A stretch of DNA of 64,000 nucleotides from Arthrobacter sp. APC 3897 (GCF_030407495.1 NZ_JASDDG010000025.1:1-64000); one strand, 5' to 3'. Counted from the stretch's first letter, positions 32,822 through 43,205 are shown. Notes: generated by a model from the sequence alone, not told the origin. Program-made: numbers and translations.

Positions 32822-34012
32822 GTGGCGAAGGCAAAGTTCGAGCGGACTAAGCCGCACGTCAACATCGGCACCATTGGTCACGTTGACCATGGAAAGACGA
32901 CGTTGACCGCTGCCATTTCGAAGGTGCTTGCTGACAAGTACCCTGATCTGAATGAAAAGCGCGATTTCGCTGCTATCGACTCTGCACCTGAAGAGCGCCA
33001 GCGCGGTATCACCATCAACATCTCGCACATCGAGTACCAGACCGAGAAGCGCCACTACGCACACGTAGACGCCCCCGGTCACGCTGACTACATCAAGAAC
33101 ATGATCACCGGTGCAGCTCAGATGGACGGCGCAATCCTCGTGGTTGCCGCTACCGACGGTCCGATGGCCCAGACCCGCGAGCACGTTCTGCTCGCCCGCC
33201 AGGTTGGCGTTCCCTACCTGCTGGTCGCACTGAACAAGTCCGACATGGTCGACGATGAGGAACTGCTGGACCTCGTTGAAATGGAAGTTCGCGAACTGCT
33301 GAGCTCCCAGGAATTCGACGGCGACAACGCTCCCGTCGTGCGCGTCTCCGGCCTCAAGGCTCTGGAAGGCGACCCCAAGTGGGTTGCTTCCGTCGAAGAG
33401 CTCATGGAAGCCGTTGACAACAACGTGCCGGACCCGATCCGCGACAAGGACAAGCCGTTCCTGATGCCGATCGAGGACGTCTTCACGATCACCGGTCGTG
33501 GAACCGTTGTCACGGGCCGCGCCGAGCGCGGTACCCTTGCCATCAACTCCGAGGTCGAGATTGTCGGCATCCGTCCGGTCCAGAAGACCACGGTTACCGG
33601 TATCGAGATGTTCCACAAGCAGCTTGACGAAGCATGGGCAGGCGAGAACTGTGGTCTCCTGCTCCGCGGCATCAAGCGCGAAGACGTAGAGCGCGGCCAG
33701 GTTGTCGTCAAGCCGGGTTCCATCACCCCGCACACCGACTTCGAGGCCAACGTCTACATCCTGTCCAAGGATGAAGGCGGACGCCACAACCCGTTCTACT
33801 CGAACTACCGCCCGCAGTTCTACTTCCGCACCACGGACGTAACCGGCGTTATCACCCTGCCCGAGGGCACGGAAATGGTTATGCCCGGCGACAACACTGA
33901 GATGACCGTTGAGCTCATCCAGCCCATCGCCATGGAAGAAGGCCTCGGCTTCGCTATCCGCGAAGGTGGCCGCACCGTTGGTTCAGGCCGTGTCACCAAG
34001 ATCATCAAGTAA
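32822..34012 (+). CDS. tuf: elongation factor Tu
   Basis: Aminoacyl-tRNA carrier GTPase of 396 residues. G motifs are [26 protein letters not shown] and [14 protein letters not shown]. Domain II/III sequence includes [14 protein letters not shown] and [14 protein letters not shown] at the end. GTG 32822 follows AGGAGGAACCC. A strong terminator follows. Only this tuf copy is in the window. Confidence 0.98.
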   Translation: MAKAKFERTKPHVNIGTIGHVDHGKTTLTAAISKVLADKYPDLNEKRDFAAIDSAPEERQRGITINISHIEYQTEKRHYAHVDAPGHADYIKNMITGAAQMDGAILVVAATDGPMAQTREHVLLARQVGVPYLLVALNKSDMVDDEELLDLVEMEVRELLSSQEFDGDNAPVVRVSGLKALEGDPKWVASVEELMEAVDNNVPDPIRDKDKPFLMPIEDVFTITGRGTVVTGRAERGTLAINSEVEIVGIRPVQKTTVTGIEMFHKQLDEAWAGENCGLLLRGIKREDVERGQVVVKPGSITPHTDFEANVYILSKDEGGRHNPFYSNYRPQFYFRTTDVTGVITLPEGTEMVMPGDNTEMTVELIQPIAMEEGLGFAIREGGRTVGSGRVTKIIK

Positions 34013-34072
34013 TTTCCTTACTTGCTGAGTCTTCGGTGAGGATCCTGCCTCCGGGTACGGATACGAACTGAA

Positions 34073-34114
34073 AAGATGTCCCCGCTGCTTCGGCAGCGGG
34101 GACATCTTGCTTTT
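34073..34114 (+). terminator. intrinsic terminator after tuf
   Basis: A perfect 16-bp stem (34073-34088 with 34093-34108) closes a TTCG tetraloop, then GC and TTTT. It ends the str operon. Confidence 0.93.
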
Positions 34115-34156
34115 AACCGGGGCAGGCGGGCCGCCGAACTGGTTTAGGATCGAGAC

Positions 34157-34282
34157 ATGGAACTGCTGATAATTCTTGGCCTTGTTTTGGGCGTCGCCGG
34201 CGCCGCGGTGTGGGTCCGGCGCACGTTTCGCCATGAGATCGACAGAGGCAGGCGCATACGCCGTTCCCGCCGCAAACCCTAA
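34157..34282 (+). CDS. small predicted membrane protein, 41 residues
   Basis: The frame reads MELLIILGLVLGVAGAAVWV followed by RRTFRHEIDRGRRIRRSRRKP. One hydrophobic helix (residues 2-20) is followed by a tail with eleven Arg, which would place the tail in the cytoplasm by the positive-inside rule. TAGGAT (34145-34150) ends six bases before the ATG, so it may be a leaderless message; AGGA could instead serve as a ribosome site. I do not recognise a family. It lies alone between the tuf terminator and the S10 leader. Confidence 0.5.
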   Translation: MELLIILGLVLGVAGAAVWVRRTFRHEIDRGRRIRRSRRKP

Positions 34283-34750
34283 GGCCGATTTTCCGCACGG
34301 CCCGGCCTGCGCTAGACTGGAACACGTTGACTTGTTATAGGCTGCGGATCACCGCGGCAAGTTGCCTGGCAGCAGAACGCCGATTGGCGGTTTCTCTGCC
34401 GTTCTGGCAAACTAGAGAAGTTGTTCAAGCGCTTTTGTGCCCGCATGCGCCCGTCCGGTCCGAAGGGATCGGCCCTAAGCGTGTGATGAGATTGCGTCCC
34501 GGTCAGGATAATGCCTGATGCAGGGTCGGATCCTTCAGGGGAAAAGCCCATATATAACCCGCCCCCATTCTTGCCTGGGCGTCGCAGATGCAACATCCGC
34601 GACACGCCCGAGCGCGGGGGTCGGAGCCTCGGCAGGGTGAGGAACCCGGATTTATCCGGATTCAGTCTGTTGGAGGAGTGCCAGGCCGTAAAGGCAGCTA
34701 GGTACAAAAACTGTACAGAGAGCAATACTCGAAGAAAGAGGCACGACGCC
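34283..34750 (+). promoter_or_regulatory. S10 operon promoter region and long structured leader
   Basis: A 468-base stretch without a gene. TAGACT (34313-34318), 18 bases after TTTTCC, is a candidate -10, and TAGGCT occurs a little downstream. The leader contains CAGAACG/CGTTCTG (34373-34379 with 34400-34406), a long hairpin at 34577-34609 and a CCGGAT/ATCCGG palindrome near 34647-34660. A leader of over 400 bases before rpsJ suggests regulation, as L4 controls the S10 leader in E. coli, but this sequence shows no obvious similarity to that element. Confidence 0.5.
34577..34609 (+). repeat. long hairpin in the S10 leader
   Basis: GGGC-GTCGC-A-GATG pairs with CATC-C-GCGAC-AC-GCCC around a CAA loop: 13 base pairs interrupted only by an A/C mismatch and a two-base bulge. 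It is the strongest local fold of the leader. Confidence 0.65.
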
Positions 34751-35059
34751 ATGGCGGGACAAAAAATCCGCATCCGGCTGAAGTCGTATGACCACGAGGT
34801 CATCGACGTATCAGCACGGAAGATCGTTGAGACGGTCACGCGTGCAGGCGCAACGGTAGTAGGCCCCGTGCCGCTGCCCACGGAGAAGAACGTGTACTGC
34901 GTTATCCGTTCGCCGCACAAGTACAAGGACAGCCGCGAGCACTTTGAAATGCGCACGCACAAGCGTCTGATCGACATCATTGACCCCACGCCTAAGGCCG
35001 TTGACTCGCTGATGCGTCTTGACCTGCCTGCAGACGTGAACATCGAAATCAAGCTGTAG
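34751..35059 (+). CDS. rpsJ: 30S ribosomal protein S10
   Basis: S10 of 102 residues, also the NusE partner in antitermination. It reads [20 protein letters not shown], with [19 protein letters not shown] and [25 protein letters not shown] precedes ATG 34751. First gene of the S10 operon. Confidence 0.98.
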
Positions 35060-35076
35060 GGGGGGAGCGGATACTT

Positions 35077-35733
35077 ATGTCTACTTCACTTACACGCCAG
35101 GTCAAGGGCCTTCTGGGCACCAAGCTGGGCATGACCCAGGTCTGGGACGAGAACAACAAGCTCATCCCCGTGACCGTTGTCCAGGCTGACTCAAACGTTG
35201 TTACGCAGCTGCGCAACGCGGACAAGGACGGCTACACCGCCGTTCAGATCGGCTACGGCCAGATCGACCCGCGCAAGGTGACCAAGCCGCTGGCCGGCCA
35301 CTTTGAAAAGGCAGGCGTTACGCCTCGCCGCCACGTTGTTGAACTGCGCACCGCAGACGCCGACACCTACGAGCTGGGCCAGGAACTCTCCGTTGAGATT
35401 TTCGAAGCCGGCCAGAAGGTCGACGTCACCGGAACCTCCAAGGGCAAGGGCTTTGCCGGTGTCATGAAGCGTCACGGCTTCCACGGCGTCGGTGCCTCCC
35501 ACGGTGCACACAAGAACCACCGTAAGCCCGGTTCCATCGGTGGCGCATCCACCCCGGGCCGCGTCTTCAAGGGCGTTCGGATGGCAGGCCGCATGGGCGC
35601 TGTCCGCCACACCACGATGAACCTCACGGTTCACGGTGTGGACGCCGAGAAGTCGCTCCTGCTGATCAAGGGTGCCATTCCCGGCGCCCGCGGCCAGGTC
35701 GTCCTCGTACGCACCGCCGTGAAGGGAGCTTAG
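35077..35733 (+). CDS. rplC: 50S ribosomal protein L3
   Basis: L3 of 218 residues, reaching toward the peptidyl transferase centre. [20 protein letters not shown] opens the protein and [19 protein letters not shown] is the signature loop. [18 protein letters not shown]-type sequence follows. The start is 17 bases after rpsJ with GGGGGGAG upstream. Confidence 0.98.
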   Translation: MSTSLTRQVKGLLGTKLGMTQVWDENNKLIPVTVVQADSNVVTQLRNADKDGYTAVQIGYGQIDPRKVTKPLAGHFEKAGVTPRRHVVELRTADADTYELGQELSVEIFEAGQKVDVTGTSKGKGFAGVMKRHGFHGVGASHGAHKNHRKPGSIGGASTPGRVFKGVRMAGRMGAVRHTTMNLTVHGVDAEKSLLLIKGAIPGARGQVVLVRTAVKGA

Positions 35734-35737
35734 TCTG

Positions 35738-36352
35738 ATGGCTAACGAAACCACTGTTGAATTCCCCGCAGCACTCTTCGACGTTCAGACGAACGTTCCG
35801 CTTCTGCACCAGGTTGTAGTTGCTCAGCTTGCAGCTGCCCGCCAGGGTACGCACAAGACGAAGACCCGCGCAGAGGTCTCCGGTGCAGGCCGCAAGCCGT
35901 TCAAGCAGAAGGGTACCGGCCGCGCCCGTCAGGGTTCCATCCGTGCTCCTCACATGACCGGTGGCGGCGTTGTCCACGGACCGACGCCCCGCGACTACAG
36001 CCAGCGCACCCCCAAGAAGATGATTGCTGCCGCACTCCGCGGTGCACTCTCCGACCGGGCACGCAACGGCCGCATCCACGTGCTGGAAACCCTGGTAGCC
36101 GGCGAAACGCCGTCCACCAAGGCTGCGCGTCAGTCCCTGCGTTCGCTGACCGAACGCAAGAACATGCTCGTTGTTATCGAGCGCGCCAACGACGTTGCTG
36201 CACTGTCCGTGCGCAACCTCACCGATGTTCACGTGATCTATGTAGATCAGCTGAACACGTACGACGTGCTGGTTGCCGACGACGTGGTCTTCACCAAGGC
36301 TGCCTACGACGAGTTCGTCGGCAAGAACACTGTCAAGGAGGACGCCAAATGA
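35738..36352 (+). CDS. rplD: 50S ribosomal protein L4
   Basis: L4 of 204 residues, part of the exit tunnel and in E. coli the repressor of the S10 operon. The tunnel loop [19 protein letters not shown] is intact. AAGGGAG precedes ATG 35738 four bases after rplC; the end overlaps rplW by ATGA. Confidence 0.98.
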   Translation: MANETTVEFPAALFDVQTNVPLLHQVVVAQLAAARQGTHKTKTRAEVSGAGRKPFKQKGTGRARQGSIRAPHMTGGGVVHGPTPRDYSQRTPKKMIAAALRGALSDRARNGRIHVLETLVAGETPSTKAARQSLRSLTERKNMLVVIERANDVAALSVRNLTDVHVIYVDQLNTYDVLVADDVVFTKAAYDEFVGKNTVKEDAK

Positions 36353-36654
36353 GCGCGACCACCGCTAAGGACCCTCGCGACGTAGTGCTTGCACCCGTCG
36401 TTTCGGAAAAGAGCTACGGCCTGATCGACGAAGGTAAGTACACCTTCCTGGTTGACCCCCGCTCCAACAAGACCGAGATCAAGCTGGCCGTGGAGAAAAT
36501 CTTCTCCGTCAAGGTCGACTCGATCAACACCATCAACCGTGCCGGTAAGCGTAAGCGGACCAAGTTCGGATGGGGACAGCGCAAGAACACCAAGCGCGCC
36601 ATTGTCACCCTGAAGGACGGCACAATCGACATCTTCGGCGGTCCGCTCAGCTAG
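36349..36654 (+). CDS. rplW: 50S ribosomal protein L23
   Basis: L23 of 101 residues at the tunnel exit, the docking site for trigger factor and [23 protein letters not shown] and [19 protein letters not shown] are diagnostic. It overlaps rplD by four bases. Confidence 0.97.
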   Translation: MSATTAKDPRDVVLAPVVSEKSYGLIDEGKYTFLVDPRSNKTEIKLAVEKIFSVKVDSINTINRAGKRKRTKFGWGQRKNTKRAIVTLKDGTIDIFGGPLS

Positions 36655-36684
36655 GGCGGAGACCACTTTAACGAGGAATAAATA

Positions 36685-37524
36685 ATGGGAATCCGTAAAT
36701 ACAAGCCGACTACACCGGGCCGTCGCGGCTCGAGCGTAGCCGACTTCACCGAAATCACGCGGTCGACGCCGGAAAAGTCGTTGGTACGCCCGCTGCCCAA
36801 AAAGGGCGGCCGTAACAACACCGGTAAGATCACGACCAGGCACAAGGGTGGTGGGCACAAGCGTCAGTACCGTCTGATCGACTTCCGCCGCCACGACAAG
36901 GACGGCGTCGACGCTCGCGTTGCCGAGATCGAATACGATCCGAACCGTACCGCCCGCATTGCGCTGCTGCACTACGTTGATGGCACCAAGCGTTACATCA
37001 TTGCTCCGAACAAGCTCAAGCAGGGCGACCACGTAGAGGCCGGCGCCGGCGCTGATATCAAGCCCGGCAACAACCTGCCCCTGCGCAACATCCCCGTGGG
37101 TACCACCATCCACGCAGTTGAACTGCGCCCGGGCGGCGGTGCCAAGATGGCCCGCTCCGCCGGTGCATCGGTTCAGCTTGTTGCCAAGGAAGGCCGCTTC
37201 GCCCAGCTGCGTCTGCCTTCCGGCGAAATCCGTAACGTCGACGCCCGTTGCCGCGCAACGGTCGGCGAGGTCGGCAACGCCGAGCAGTCCAACATCAACT
37301 GGGGTAAGGCCGGCCGTATGCGCTGGAAGGGCGTTCGCCCGACCGTCCGCGGTGTCGCCATGAACCCGGTCGACCACCCGCACGGTGGTGGTGAAGGTAA
37401 GACCTCCGGTGGACGCCACCCGGTCAACCCGAACGGTAAGCGCGAAGGCCGCACACGCCGCCCCAATAAAGAGAGCGACAACCTCATTGTGCGTCGCCGT
37501 CGTTCCGGCAAGAACAAGCGATAG
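36685..37524 (+). CDS. rplB: 50S ribosomal protein L2
   Basis: L2 of 279 residues, needed for peptidyl transfer and subunit joining. It begins [20 protein letters not shown], and the conserved [19 protein letters not shown] holds the essential His. The C-terminus is basic ([10 protein letters not shown]). GAGGAATAA precedes ATG 36685. Confidence 0.98.
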   Translation: MGIRKYKPTTPGRRGSSVADFTEITRSTPEKSLVRPLPKKGGRNNTGKITTRHKGGGHKRQYRLIDFRRHDKDGVDARVAEIEYDPNRTARIALLHYVDGTKRYIIAPNKLKQGDHVEAGAGADIKPGNNLPLRNIPVGTTIHAVELRPGGGAKMARSAGASVQLVAKEGRFAQLRLPSGEIRNVDARCRATVGEVGNAEQSNINWGKAGRMRWKGVRPTVRGVAMNPVDHPHGGGEGKTSGGRHPVNPNGKREGRTRRPNKESDNLIVRRRRSGKNKR

Positions 37525-37536
37525 GAGCCTGGAAAC

Positions 37537-37818
37537 ATGCCACGCAGCCTGAAGAAAGGCCCCTTCGTCGACCAGCACCTGTTCCTTAAGGTAGCGGCCG
37601 AAAACGAAAAGGGCACCAAGAACGTCATCAAGACGTGGTCCCGTCGTTCGATGATCATCCCCGACATGCTCGGGCACACGATCGCCGTACACGACGGACG
37701 TAAGCACATTCCGGTGTTTGTCACCGAGTCGATGGTCGGGCACAAGCTCGGCGAATTCGCTCTGACGCGGACATTCCGCGGCCATGTGAAGGACGACCGC
37801 AAGGGCAAGCGCCGCTAG
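37537..37818 (+). CDS. rpsS: 30S ribosomal protein S19
   Basis: S19 of 93 residues in the 30S head. [19 protein letters not shown] and [20 protein letters not shown] followed by GEFALTRTF are the family signature. It lies 12 bases after rplB. Confidence 0.98.
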   Translation: MPRSLKKGPFVDQHLFLKVAAENEKGTKNVIKTWSRRSMIIPDMLGHTIAVHDGRKHIPVFVTESMVGHKLGEFALTRTFRGHVKDDRKGKRR

Positions 37819-37856
37819 GCGCTGCTCTTTCGGCAGAAGACGAGAGAAGGAAAGCA

Positions 37857-38222
37857 ATGGAAGCCAAGGCAATTGCGCGTCATATCCGCGTAACGCCTAT
37901 GAAGGCCCGGCGCGTCGTCAACCTTGTTCGTGGCAAGCAAGCGAATGAGGCTCTGGCAATTCTGAAGTTTGCCCCCCAGGCAGCTTCGGAGCCGGTATTC
38001 AAGGTAGTTCAGTCGGCCATGGCCAACGCACGTGTCCTCGCGGACCGTGACGGTGTGGCCTTCGACGAGGGTGACCTCTTCATCAGCGAAGCATTCGTTG
38101 ACGAAGGGCCCACCATGAAGCGGTTCCAGCCCCGTGCACAGGGCCGCGCGTACCGCATCAACAAGCGGACCAGCCACGTCACTGTGGTTGTCGCAACCCC
38201 CAAAATCGAGGAGGAACGCTAA
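37857..38222 (+). CDS. rplV: 50S ribosomal protein L22
   Basis: L22 of 121 residues, lining the exit tunnel with a beta hairpin. [20 protein letters not shown] and the tunnel-loop region [20 protein letters not shown] are present and give no sign of macrolide-resistance deletion. AGAGAAGGAAAG precedes ATG 37857. It abuts rpsC. Confidence 0.98.
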   Translation: MEAKAIARHIRVTPMKARRVVNLVRGKQANEALAILKFAPQAASEPVFKVVQSAMANARVLADRDGVAFDEGDLFISEAFVDEGPTMKRFQPRAQGRAYRINKRTSHVTVVVATPKIEEER

Positions 38223-39065
38223 GTGGGACAGAAGGTTAACCCGCACGGGTTCCGACTCGGCATCACCACTGACCATGTGTCGCACTGGTTTGCTGACAGC
38301 AACAAGCCGGGCCAGCGCTACAAGGACTTTGTCCGCGAGGACATCAAGATCCGTCAGCTGATGTCCACCGGCATGGACCGGGCCGGCATCGCCAAGGTTG
38401 AGATCGAGCGCACCCGCGACCGTGTCCGCGTGGATATCCACACGGCTCGTCCGGGCATCGTCATCGGTCGCCGCGGCGCCGAAGCAGACCGCATCCGCGG
38501 CGAGCTGGAGAAGCTCACGGGCAAGCAGGTTCAGCTGAACATCCTCGAGGTCAAGAACCCCGAGATGGAAGCACAGCTTGTTGCCCAGGGCGTTGCTGAG
38601 CAGCTCTCTTCCCGCGTGGCATTCCGCCGTGCAATGAAGAAGGCCATCCAGTCCGCACAGCGTGCAGGTGCAAAGGGTATCCGTATCCAGTGCTCCGGCC
38701 GTCTGGGCGGCGCTGAAATGAGCCGTTCGGAGTTCTACCGCGAAGGCCGTGTGCCCCTGCACACCCTCCGCGCGCAGATCGACTACGGCTTCTTCGAAGC
38801 CAAGACCACCTTCGGCCGCATCGGCGTGAAGGTTTGGATCTACAAGGGTGACGTTACCGCCAAGGAACTGGCTGCACAGCAGGCTGCTGCACCGTCCCGC
38901 GGACGTTCCAGCGACCGTCCGGGCCGCGGCCCGGCCGACCGCGGAGACCGTGGCGGCGACCGCCGTCGTCGTCCCGAGCGTGCCGACAAGGCCGCCGCGC
39001 CTGCTGCTGCAGAGGCTCCGGCCGCTGAGGCAGCCGCTCCCGCAGCAGAAGGAGGACAGGCTTAA
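38223..39065 (+). CDS. rpsC: 30S ribosomal protein S3
   Basis: S3 of 280 residues at the mRNA entry tunnel. [20 protein letters not shown] opens it, the KH domain includes [20 protein letters not shown], and the C domain ends near residue 215. A long disordered tail rich in Arg, Gly, Asp, Ala and Pro follows (about 60 residues). The GTG directly follows the rplV stop with no gap. Confidence 0.98.
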   Translation: MGQKVNPHGFRLGITTDHVSHWFADSNKPGQRYKDFVREDIKIRQLMSTGMDRAGIAKVEIERTRDRVRVDIHTARPGIVIGRRGAEADRIRGELEKLTGKQVQLNILEVKNPEMEAQLVAQGVAEQLSSRVAFRRAMKKAIQSAQRAGAKGIRIQCSGRLGGAEMSRSEFYREGRVPLHTLRAQIDYGFFEAKTTFGRIGVKVWIYKGDVTAKELAAQQAAAPSRGRSSDRPGRGPADRGDRGGDRRRRPERADKAAAPAAAEAPAAEAAAPAAEGGQA

Positions 39066-39482
39066 ATGCTTATCCCACGTCGAGTCAAGTTCCGCAAGCA
39101 GCACCACCCGGGTCGTTCCGGCGCTGCTACCGGCGGCACCGCAGTCAGCTTTGGCGAGTACGGTATCCAGGCCCTGACGCCTGCATACGTCACCAACCGC
39201 CAGATCGAAGCTGCACGTATTGCCATGACGCGCCACATCAAGCGCGGCGGTAAGGTCTGGATCAACATCTATCCGGACCGTCCGCTGACGAAGAAGCCGG
39301 CCGAAACCCGCATGGGTTCCGGTAAGGGTTCTCCGGAGTGGTGGGTTGCAAACGTGAAGCCGGGACGGATTCTCTTTGAGATCTCCGGTGTTAATGAAGA
39401 GGTAGCTCGTGAGGCCCTGCGCCTGGCGATCCATAAGCTGCCGTTGAAGGCACGCATTGTGCGTCGCGAGGGTGGTGAATAG
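39066..39482 (+). CDS. rplP: 50S ribosomal protein L16
   Basis: L16 of 138 residues near the A-site tRNA elbow. [20 protein letters not shown] and [20 protein letters not shown] identify it. It directly follows the rpsC stop, with AGGAGG inside the end of rpsC. Confidence 0.98.
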   Translation: MLIPRRVKFRKQHHPGRSGAATGGTAVSFGEYGIQALTPAYVTNRQIEAARIAMTRHIKRGGKVWINIYPDRPLTKKPAETRMGSGKGSPEWWVANVKPGRILFEISGVNEEVAREALRLAIHKLPLKARIVRREGGE

Positions 39483-39484
39483 AA

Positions 39485-39817
39485 ATGGCAATTGGTTCAA
39501 AGGAACTGGCATCGAAGCAGCTTGACGGCTTCGATAAGGACCGTCTCGTCGAGGAACTTCGCAAGGCCAAGGAAGAGCTGTTCAACCTCCGCTTCCAGTC
39601 CGCAACCGGCCAGCTGGAAAGCCACGGCCGTCTGCGCGTAGTGAAGCGCGACATTGCACGCATCTACACCGTGCTGCGTGAGCGCGAGCTGGGGATTCGT
39701 CCCGAGGTTGTTGCTCCCGTTGAGGAAGCAGCTCCTGAGAAGGCAGCGAAGAAGTCCAAGAAGAAGGCTACCGAGTCTGAAGCTGAAACCAAGGTCGCTG
39801 AGGATGATGCCAAATGA
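39485..39817 (+). CDS. rpmC: 50S ribosomal protein L29 with extended tail
   Basis: L29 of 110 residues. The usual 65-residue core ([38 protein letters not shown]) is followed by an added Lys/Ala/Glu-rich tail of about 35 residues ([20 protein letters not shown]). The end overlaps rpsQ by ATGA. Confidence 0.95.
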   Translation: MAIGSKELASKQLDGFDKDRLVEELRKAKEELFNLRFQSATGQLESHGRLRVVKRDIARIYTVLRERELGIRPEVVAPVEEAAPEKAAKKSKKKATESEAETKVAEDDAK

Positions 39818-40119
39818 GTGAAAACAAGAATGAGGCAGCAGTGACAACTGACGCAAACGGAGCCGATGCCCGCGGGTACCGGAAGACCGCACGCGGCTAC
39901 GTGGTTTCGGACAAGATGGATAAGACCATCGTTGTCCAGGTTGAAGACCGCGTGAAGCACGCACTGTACGGCAAGGTGCTTCGCCGCACTTCGAAGCTCA
40001 AGGCCCACGACGAGCAGAATGCTGCCGGCGTTGGAGACCTCGTGCTGGTCTCGGAAACCCGGCCGCTCTCCGCTACCAAGCGGTGGCGCCTGGTCGAGAT
40101 CCTCGAAAAGGCCAAGTAA
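39814..40119 (+). CDS. rpsQ: 30S ribosomal protein S17
   Basis: S17 of 101 residues, an early-assembly protein. [20 protein letters not shown] and [20 protein letters not shown] are diagnostic. The first 25 residues are a short acidic extension. It is the last gene of the S10 operon here; a 355-base gap separates it from rplN. Confidence 0.97.
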   Translation: MSENKNEAAVTTDANGADARGYRKTARGYVVSDKMDKTIVVQVEDRVKHALYGKVLRRTSKLKAHDEQNAAGVGDLVLVSETRPLSATKRWRLVEILEKAK

Positions 40120-40197
40120 CAAAGAAGTACATCCGGCCGGCCGCCGGTGAGCTGCTCCCCTCGGGATGAGTTCGCCGGCATCCGCCATCCGGCGACA

Positions 40198-40239
40198 GGG
40201 CCCCGGCCGCGTTATCAATCGATTTCGCATCCGGGGCCC
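40198..40239 (+). terminator. hairpin after rpsQ, possible terminator
   Basis: GGGCCCCGG (40198-40206) pairs perfectly with CCGGGGCCC (40231-40239) over a 24-base loop, then TTT. The T tract is short, so efficiency is uncertain. The -35 of the candidate rplN promoter lies in its loop. Confidence 0.5.
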
Positions 40240-40253
40240 TTTCGCGGTAAACT
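40224..40253 (+). promoter_or_regulatory. candidate promoter of the spc operon
   Basis: TTCGCA (40224-40229) and TAAACT (40248-40253) are 18 bases apart. The start would be near 40260, giving a leader of about 215 bases before rplN. Confidence 0.4.
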
Positions 40254-40346
40254 TGAAATCTTGTCTGTGCGGTGCGGAAGTGTGTCCAGTTTTGGCACGG
40301 AGCTCCCTCACCGCCGTATGAGACAAAAGCCCGATAATCTTGTTCG

Positions 40347-40392
40347 GCACTTTGCCGCGGCCAGCCGCGGTGCACCCCTGGCGGGGAAGTGC
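40347..40392 (+). ncRNA. three-way-junction leader of rplN
   Basis: GCACTT (40347-40352) pairs with AAGTGC (40387-40392). Inside are CCGCGG/CCGCGG (40355-40370, CCAG loop) and CCCC/GGGG (40375-40386, TGGC loop), with no unpaired base between the second hairpin and the closing stem. It lies 82 bases before the rplN start. Drawn by eye; function is inferred from position. Confidence 0.4.
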
Positions 40393-40474
40393 TGAGTACC
40401 AGTATTACGGGGTCCACCCATATCCGTTCCGCAAGGCTCAGTTCTGAGAACCGGCGCGACGACAGGAGTAATAA

Positions 40475-40843
40475 GTGATTCAGCAGGAGTCGCGACTGAA
40501 GGTCGCCGACAACACGGGTGCCAAGGAAATCTTGACCATCCGCGTTCTCGGTGGATCCGGCCGTCGCTACGCAGGCATTGGCGACACCATTGTTGCCACC
40601 GTCAAGGATGCAATTCCCGGCGGCAACGTCAAGAAGGGCGATGTGGTCAAGGCCGTCATCGTTCGTACCAAGAAGGAACGCCGCCGCCAGGACGGTTCCT
40701 ACATCAAGTTCGATGAGAACGCTGCAGTGATCTTGAAGAATGACGGTGACCCCCGCGGTACCCGTATCTTCGGCCCGGTCGGCCGCGAACTTCGCGACAA
40801 GAAGTTCATGAAGATCATTTCGCTGGCTCCGGAGGTGCTGTAG
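40475..40843 (+). CDS. rplN: 50S ribosomal protein L14
   Basis: L14 of 122 residues at the subunit interface. [20 protein letters not shown] and the signature ending [20 protein letters not shown] are present. GTG 40475 follows CAGGAGTAATA. First gene of the spc operon. Confidence 0.98.
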   Translation: MIQQESRLKVADNTGAKEILTIRVLGGSGRRYAGIGDTIVATVKDAIPGGNVKKGDVVKAVIVRTKKERRRQDGSYIKFDENAAVILKNDGDPRGTRIFGPVGRELRDKKFMKIISLAPEVL

Positions 40844-40846
40844 TCC

Positions 40847-41206
40847 ATGGCAAAAATCAAAAAGGGTGACCTGGTTCAGGTCATCACCGGTGCAAAGGCT
40901 GACCGCGGCGGCGACCGCGGCAAGCAGGGCAAGGTTCTGAAGGTTTACACCGACACCAACCGCGTTCTGGTTGAAGGAATCAACACTGTCAAGAAGCACA
41001 CCAAGGTTGGACAGTCCTCCAAGGGCTCCAAGACCGGTGGCATCGAAACCGTTGAGGCTCCCATCCACGTTTCCAACGTCGCAGTCGTTGACCCGGAAAC
41101 GAAGAAGCCGACCCGCGTTGGCTACCGTCAGGAAATCGTCGAAAAAGACGGCCGTGAGCGCACTGTGCGTATCCGCGTCGCCAAGGGCTCTGGGAAGGAC
41201 CTCTAA
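40847..41206 (+). CDS. rplX: 50S ribosomal protein L24
   Basis: L24 of 119 residues, an assembly initiator. The KOW motif [20 protein letters not shown] and [20 protein letters not shown] are clear. It starts three bases after rplN, and its stop shares one base with the rplE start. Confidence 0.97.
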   Translation: MAKIKKGDLVQVITGAKADRGGDRGKQGKVLKVYTDTNRVLVEGINTVKKHTKVGQSSKGSKTGGIETVEAPIHVSNVAVVDPETKKPTRVGYRQEIVEKDGRERTVRIRVAKGSGKDL

Positions 41207-41775
41207 TGACTGAGACTGTCACCAAGACCGTCCCCCGTCTGAAGACCCGCTACGCAGCGGAGATCAAGCAGACCCTGCAGGACGAGTTCAACTACGCAAA
41301 CGTCAACCAGGTTCCCCGCCTCGTCAAGGTGGTTGTGAACATGGGTGTTGGAGATGCCGCCAAGGACTCCAAGCTCATCGACGGCGCAGTCAAGGACCTG
41401 ACCCAGATCACGGGTCAGAAGCCGCAGGTCACCAAGGCCCGCAAGTCCATCGCTCAGTTCAAGCTGCGTGAAGGCATGCCCATCGGCTGCCACGCAACTC
41501 TGCGCGGAGACCGCATGTGGGAATTCGTGGACCGCCTGGTTACCCTGGCGCTGCCGCGTATCCGTGACTTCCGCGGTCTGAACGGCAAGCAGTTCGACGG
41601 CAACGGCAACTACACGTTCGGTCTGACCGAGCAGTCGATGTTCCACGAAATCGATCAGGACAAGATCGACCGCGTACGCGGCATGGACATCACCGTGGTT
41701 ACCACCGCAAAGACCGATGACGAGGGACGCGCGCTGCTGAAGGCGCTCGGCTTCCCGTTCAAATCCGAAGATTAA
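41206..41775 (+). CDS. rplE: 50S ribosomal protein L5
   Basis: L5 of 189 residues, binding 5S r[43 protein letters not shown] and the [17 protein letters not shown] loop identify it. In E. coli S8 represses the spc operon through a site at rplE; no such site was checked here. No rpsN (S14) follows, unlike the E. coli order. Confidence 0.98.
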   Translation: MTETVTKTVPRLKTRYAAEIKQTLQDEFNYANVNQVPRLVKVVVNMGVGDAAKDSKLIDGAVKDLTQITGQKPQVTKARKSIAQFKLREGMPIGCHATLRGDRMWEFVDRLVTLALPRIRDFRGLNGKQFDGNGNYTFGLTEQSMFHEIDQDKIDRVRGMDITVVTTAKTDDEGRALLKALGFPFKSED

Positions 41776-41865
41776 TTACTACGTAACAGGTCCGACGGAC
41801 CACCGGCCGGGTGCGCCTGAGCCGGAACTCCGCAGGAAACCGTTACGAGGGAGGGCAAGAGCCCA

Positions 41866-42264
41866 ATGACAATGACAGATCCTGTCGCAGACATGCTCAC
41901 GCGTCTGCGCAATGCAAACTCGGCATATCACGATTCCGTGTCCATGCCTTACAGCAAGCTCAAGGCACGCGTTGCTGACATCCTGAAGGCCGAGGGCTAC
42001 ATTGCCGGCTGGAAGGAAGAAGAGGCCGTCGTCGGCAAGAAGCTGACCCTTGATCTCAAATTCGGTCCGAACCGCGAGCGTTCCATCGCCGGCGTGCGTC
42101 GTATCTCCAAGCCCGGTCTGCGCGTATACGCAAAGTCCACCAACCTGCCGCGTGTTCTCGGTGGTCTGGGAATCGCAATCCTGTCGACGTCGTCAGGTCT
42201 CCTGACCGACCGCCAGGCCGCCAAGAAGGGTGTAGGTGGGGAAGTCCTCGCCTACGTCTGGTAG
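41866..42264 (+). CDS. rpsH: 30S ribosomal protein S8
   Basis: S8 of 132 residues. [20 protein letters not shown] opens the protein and [20 protein letters not shown] is the rRNA-binding signature. It begins 90 bases after rplE, where rpsN (S14) lies in many other bacteria; no S14 frame is present. AGGGAGGG precedes ATG 41866. Confidence 0.98.
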   Translation: MTMTDPVADMLTRLRNANSAYHDSVSMPYSKLKARVADILKAEGYIAGWKEEEAVVGKKLTLDLKFGPNRERSIAGVRRISKPGLRVYAKSTNLPRVLGGLGIAILSTSSGLLTDRQAAKKGVGGEVLAYVW

Positions 42265-42282
42265 CAGGGAAGGGAAAGAAAA

Positions 42283-42819
42283 ATGTCACGTATTGGACGT
42301 CTGCCCATCTCGGTTCCTGCCGGAGTTGATATTTCCGTTGACGGCAACCTTGTCTCCGTCAAGGGTGCCAAGGGCGAGCTGAGCCACACTGTGCCCAGCC
42401 CGATCACTGTCACGCTGGAAGACAACACCATCACCGTTGCCCGCCCGAACGACGAGCGCGAATCCCGTTCCCTCCACGGCCTGACCCGCACCCTGATCAG
42501 CAACATGATCACCGGTGTGACCGAAGGCTACAAGAAGGACCTGGAAATTGTTGGTACCGGTTACCGCGTAGTGGCCAAGGGCTCGGACCTCGAGTTCGCC
42601 CTGGGCTACAGCCACCCGGTTCCGGTCACCGCACCCGAGGGCATCACGCTTACCGTCGTGGGCCCCACGAAGGTCACTGTGTCCGGCATCGACAAGCAGC
42701 AGGTCGGCGAGGTTTCGGCCAACATCCGCAAGCTGCGCAAGCCCGATCCCTACAAGGGCAAGGGTATTCGTTATGCCGGCGAGATTGTCCGCCGCAAGGT
42801 CGGAAAGGCTGGTAAGTAA
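42283..42819 (+). CDS. rplF: 50S ribosomal protein L6
   Basis: L6 of 178 residues near the sarcin-ricin loop. [20 protein letters not shown] and the C-terminal [20 protein letters not shown] are diagnostic. It follows rpsH by 18 bases. Confidence 0.98.
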   Translation: MSRIGRLPISVPAGVDISVDGNLVSVKGAKGELSHTVPSPITVTLEDNTITVARPNDERESRSLHGLTRTLISNMITGVTEGYKKDLEIVGTGYRVVAKGSDLEFALGYSHPVPVTAPEGITLTVVGPTKVTVSGIDKQQVGEVSANIRKLRKPDPYKGKGIRYAGEIVRRKVGKAGK

Positions 42820-42821
42820 CC

Positions 42822-43205
42822 ATGGCCATCAGCATTAACAAGAAGCGCAATTCCAAGAGCAAGTCGGCTGCGCGTAACCGCCGCCAGCTGCGCATCCGCA
42901 AGCGGATCTCCGGTACCGCGGCTCGTCCGCGCCTGGTGGTCAACCGTTCGGCCCGCCACGTATTCGTCCAGGTTGTCGATGACACCCGCGGCGTAACCGT
43001 TGCGTCGGCTTCCACCATGGAAGCTGACCTGCGCGCACTGGAAGGCGACAAGACTGCCAAGTCCAAGCGCGTCGGCGAGCTCGTTGCCGAGCGTGCCAAG
43101 GCTGCCGGCGTTGAAGCCGTTGTCTTCGACCGCGGTGGCAACCGCTACCACGGCCGTATCGCGGCCGTTGCAGACGGCGCACGCGAAGGTGGGCTGTCAC
43201 TGTGA
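42822..43205 (+). CDS. rplR: 50S ribosomal protein L18
   Basis: L18 of 127 residues, a 5S rRNA binder. [20 protein letters not shown] and the terminal [20 protein letters not shown] identify it. Two bases separate it from rplF; it overlaps rpsE by GTGA. Confidence 0.97.
   Translation: MAISINKKRNSKSKSAARNRRQLRIRKRISGTAARPRLVVNRSARHVFVQVVDDTRGVTVASASTMEADLRALEGDKTAKSKRVGELVAERAKAAGVEAVVFDRGGNRYHGRIAAVADGAREGGLSL

Larger units (their letters stand above)
40120..40474 (+). promoter_or_regulatory. spacer between S10 and spc operons: terminator, promoter and leader
   Basis: These 355 bases hold no gene. They contain a long-loop hairpin (40198-40239), a candidate promoter TTCGCA 40224 / TAAACT 40248 (18-base spacer), and a folded leader (40347-40392) before rplN. 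The supercluster is therefore split into two transcription units at this point. Confidence 0.5.

Noticed and set aside
34327-34518. Small open frame in the S10 leader
   Set aside because: It starts within the leader without a ribosome site and shows no protein-like motif; the region is better explained as structured RNA.
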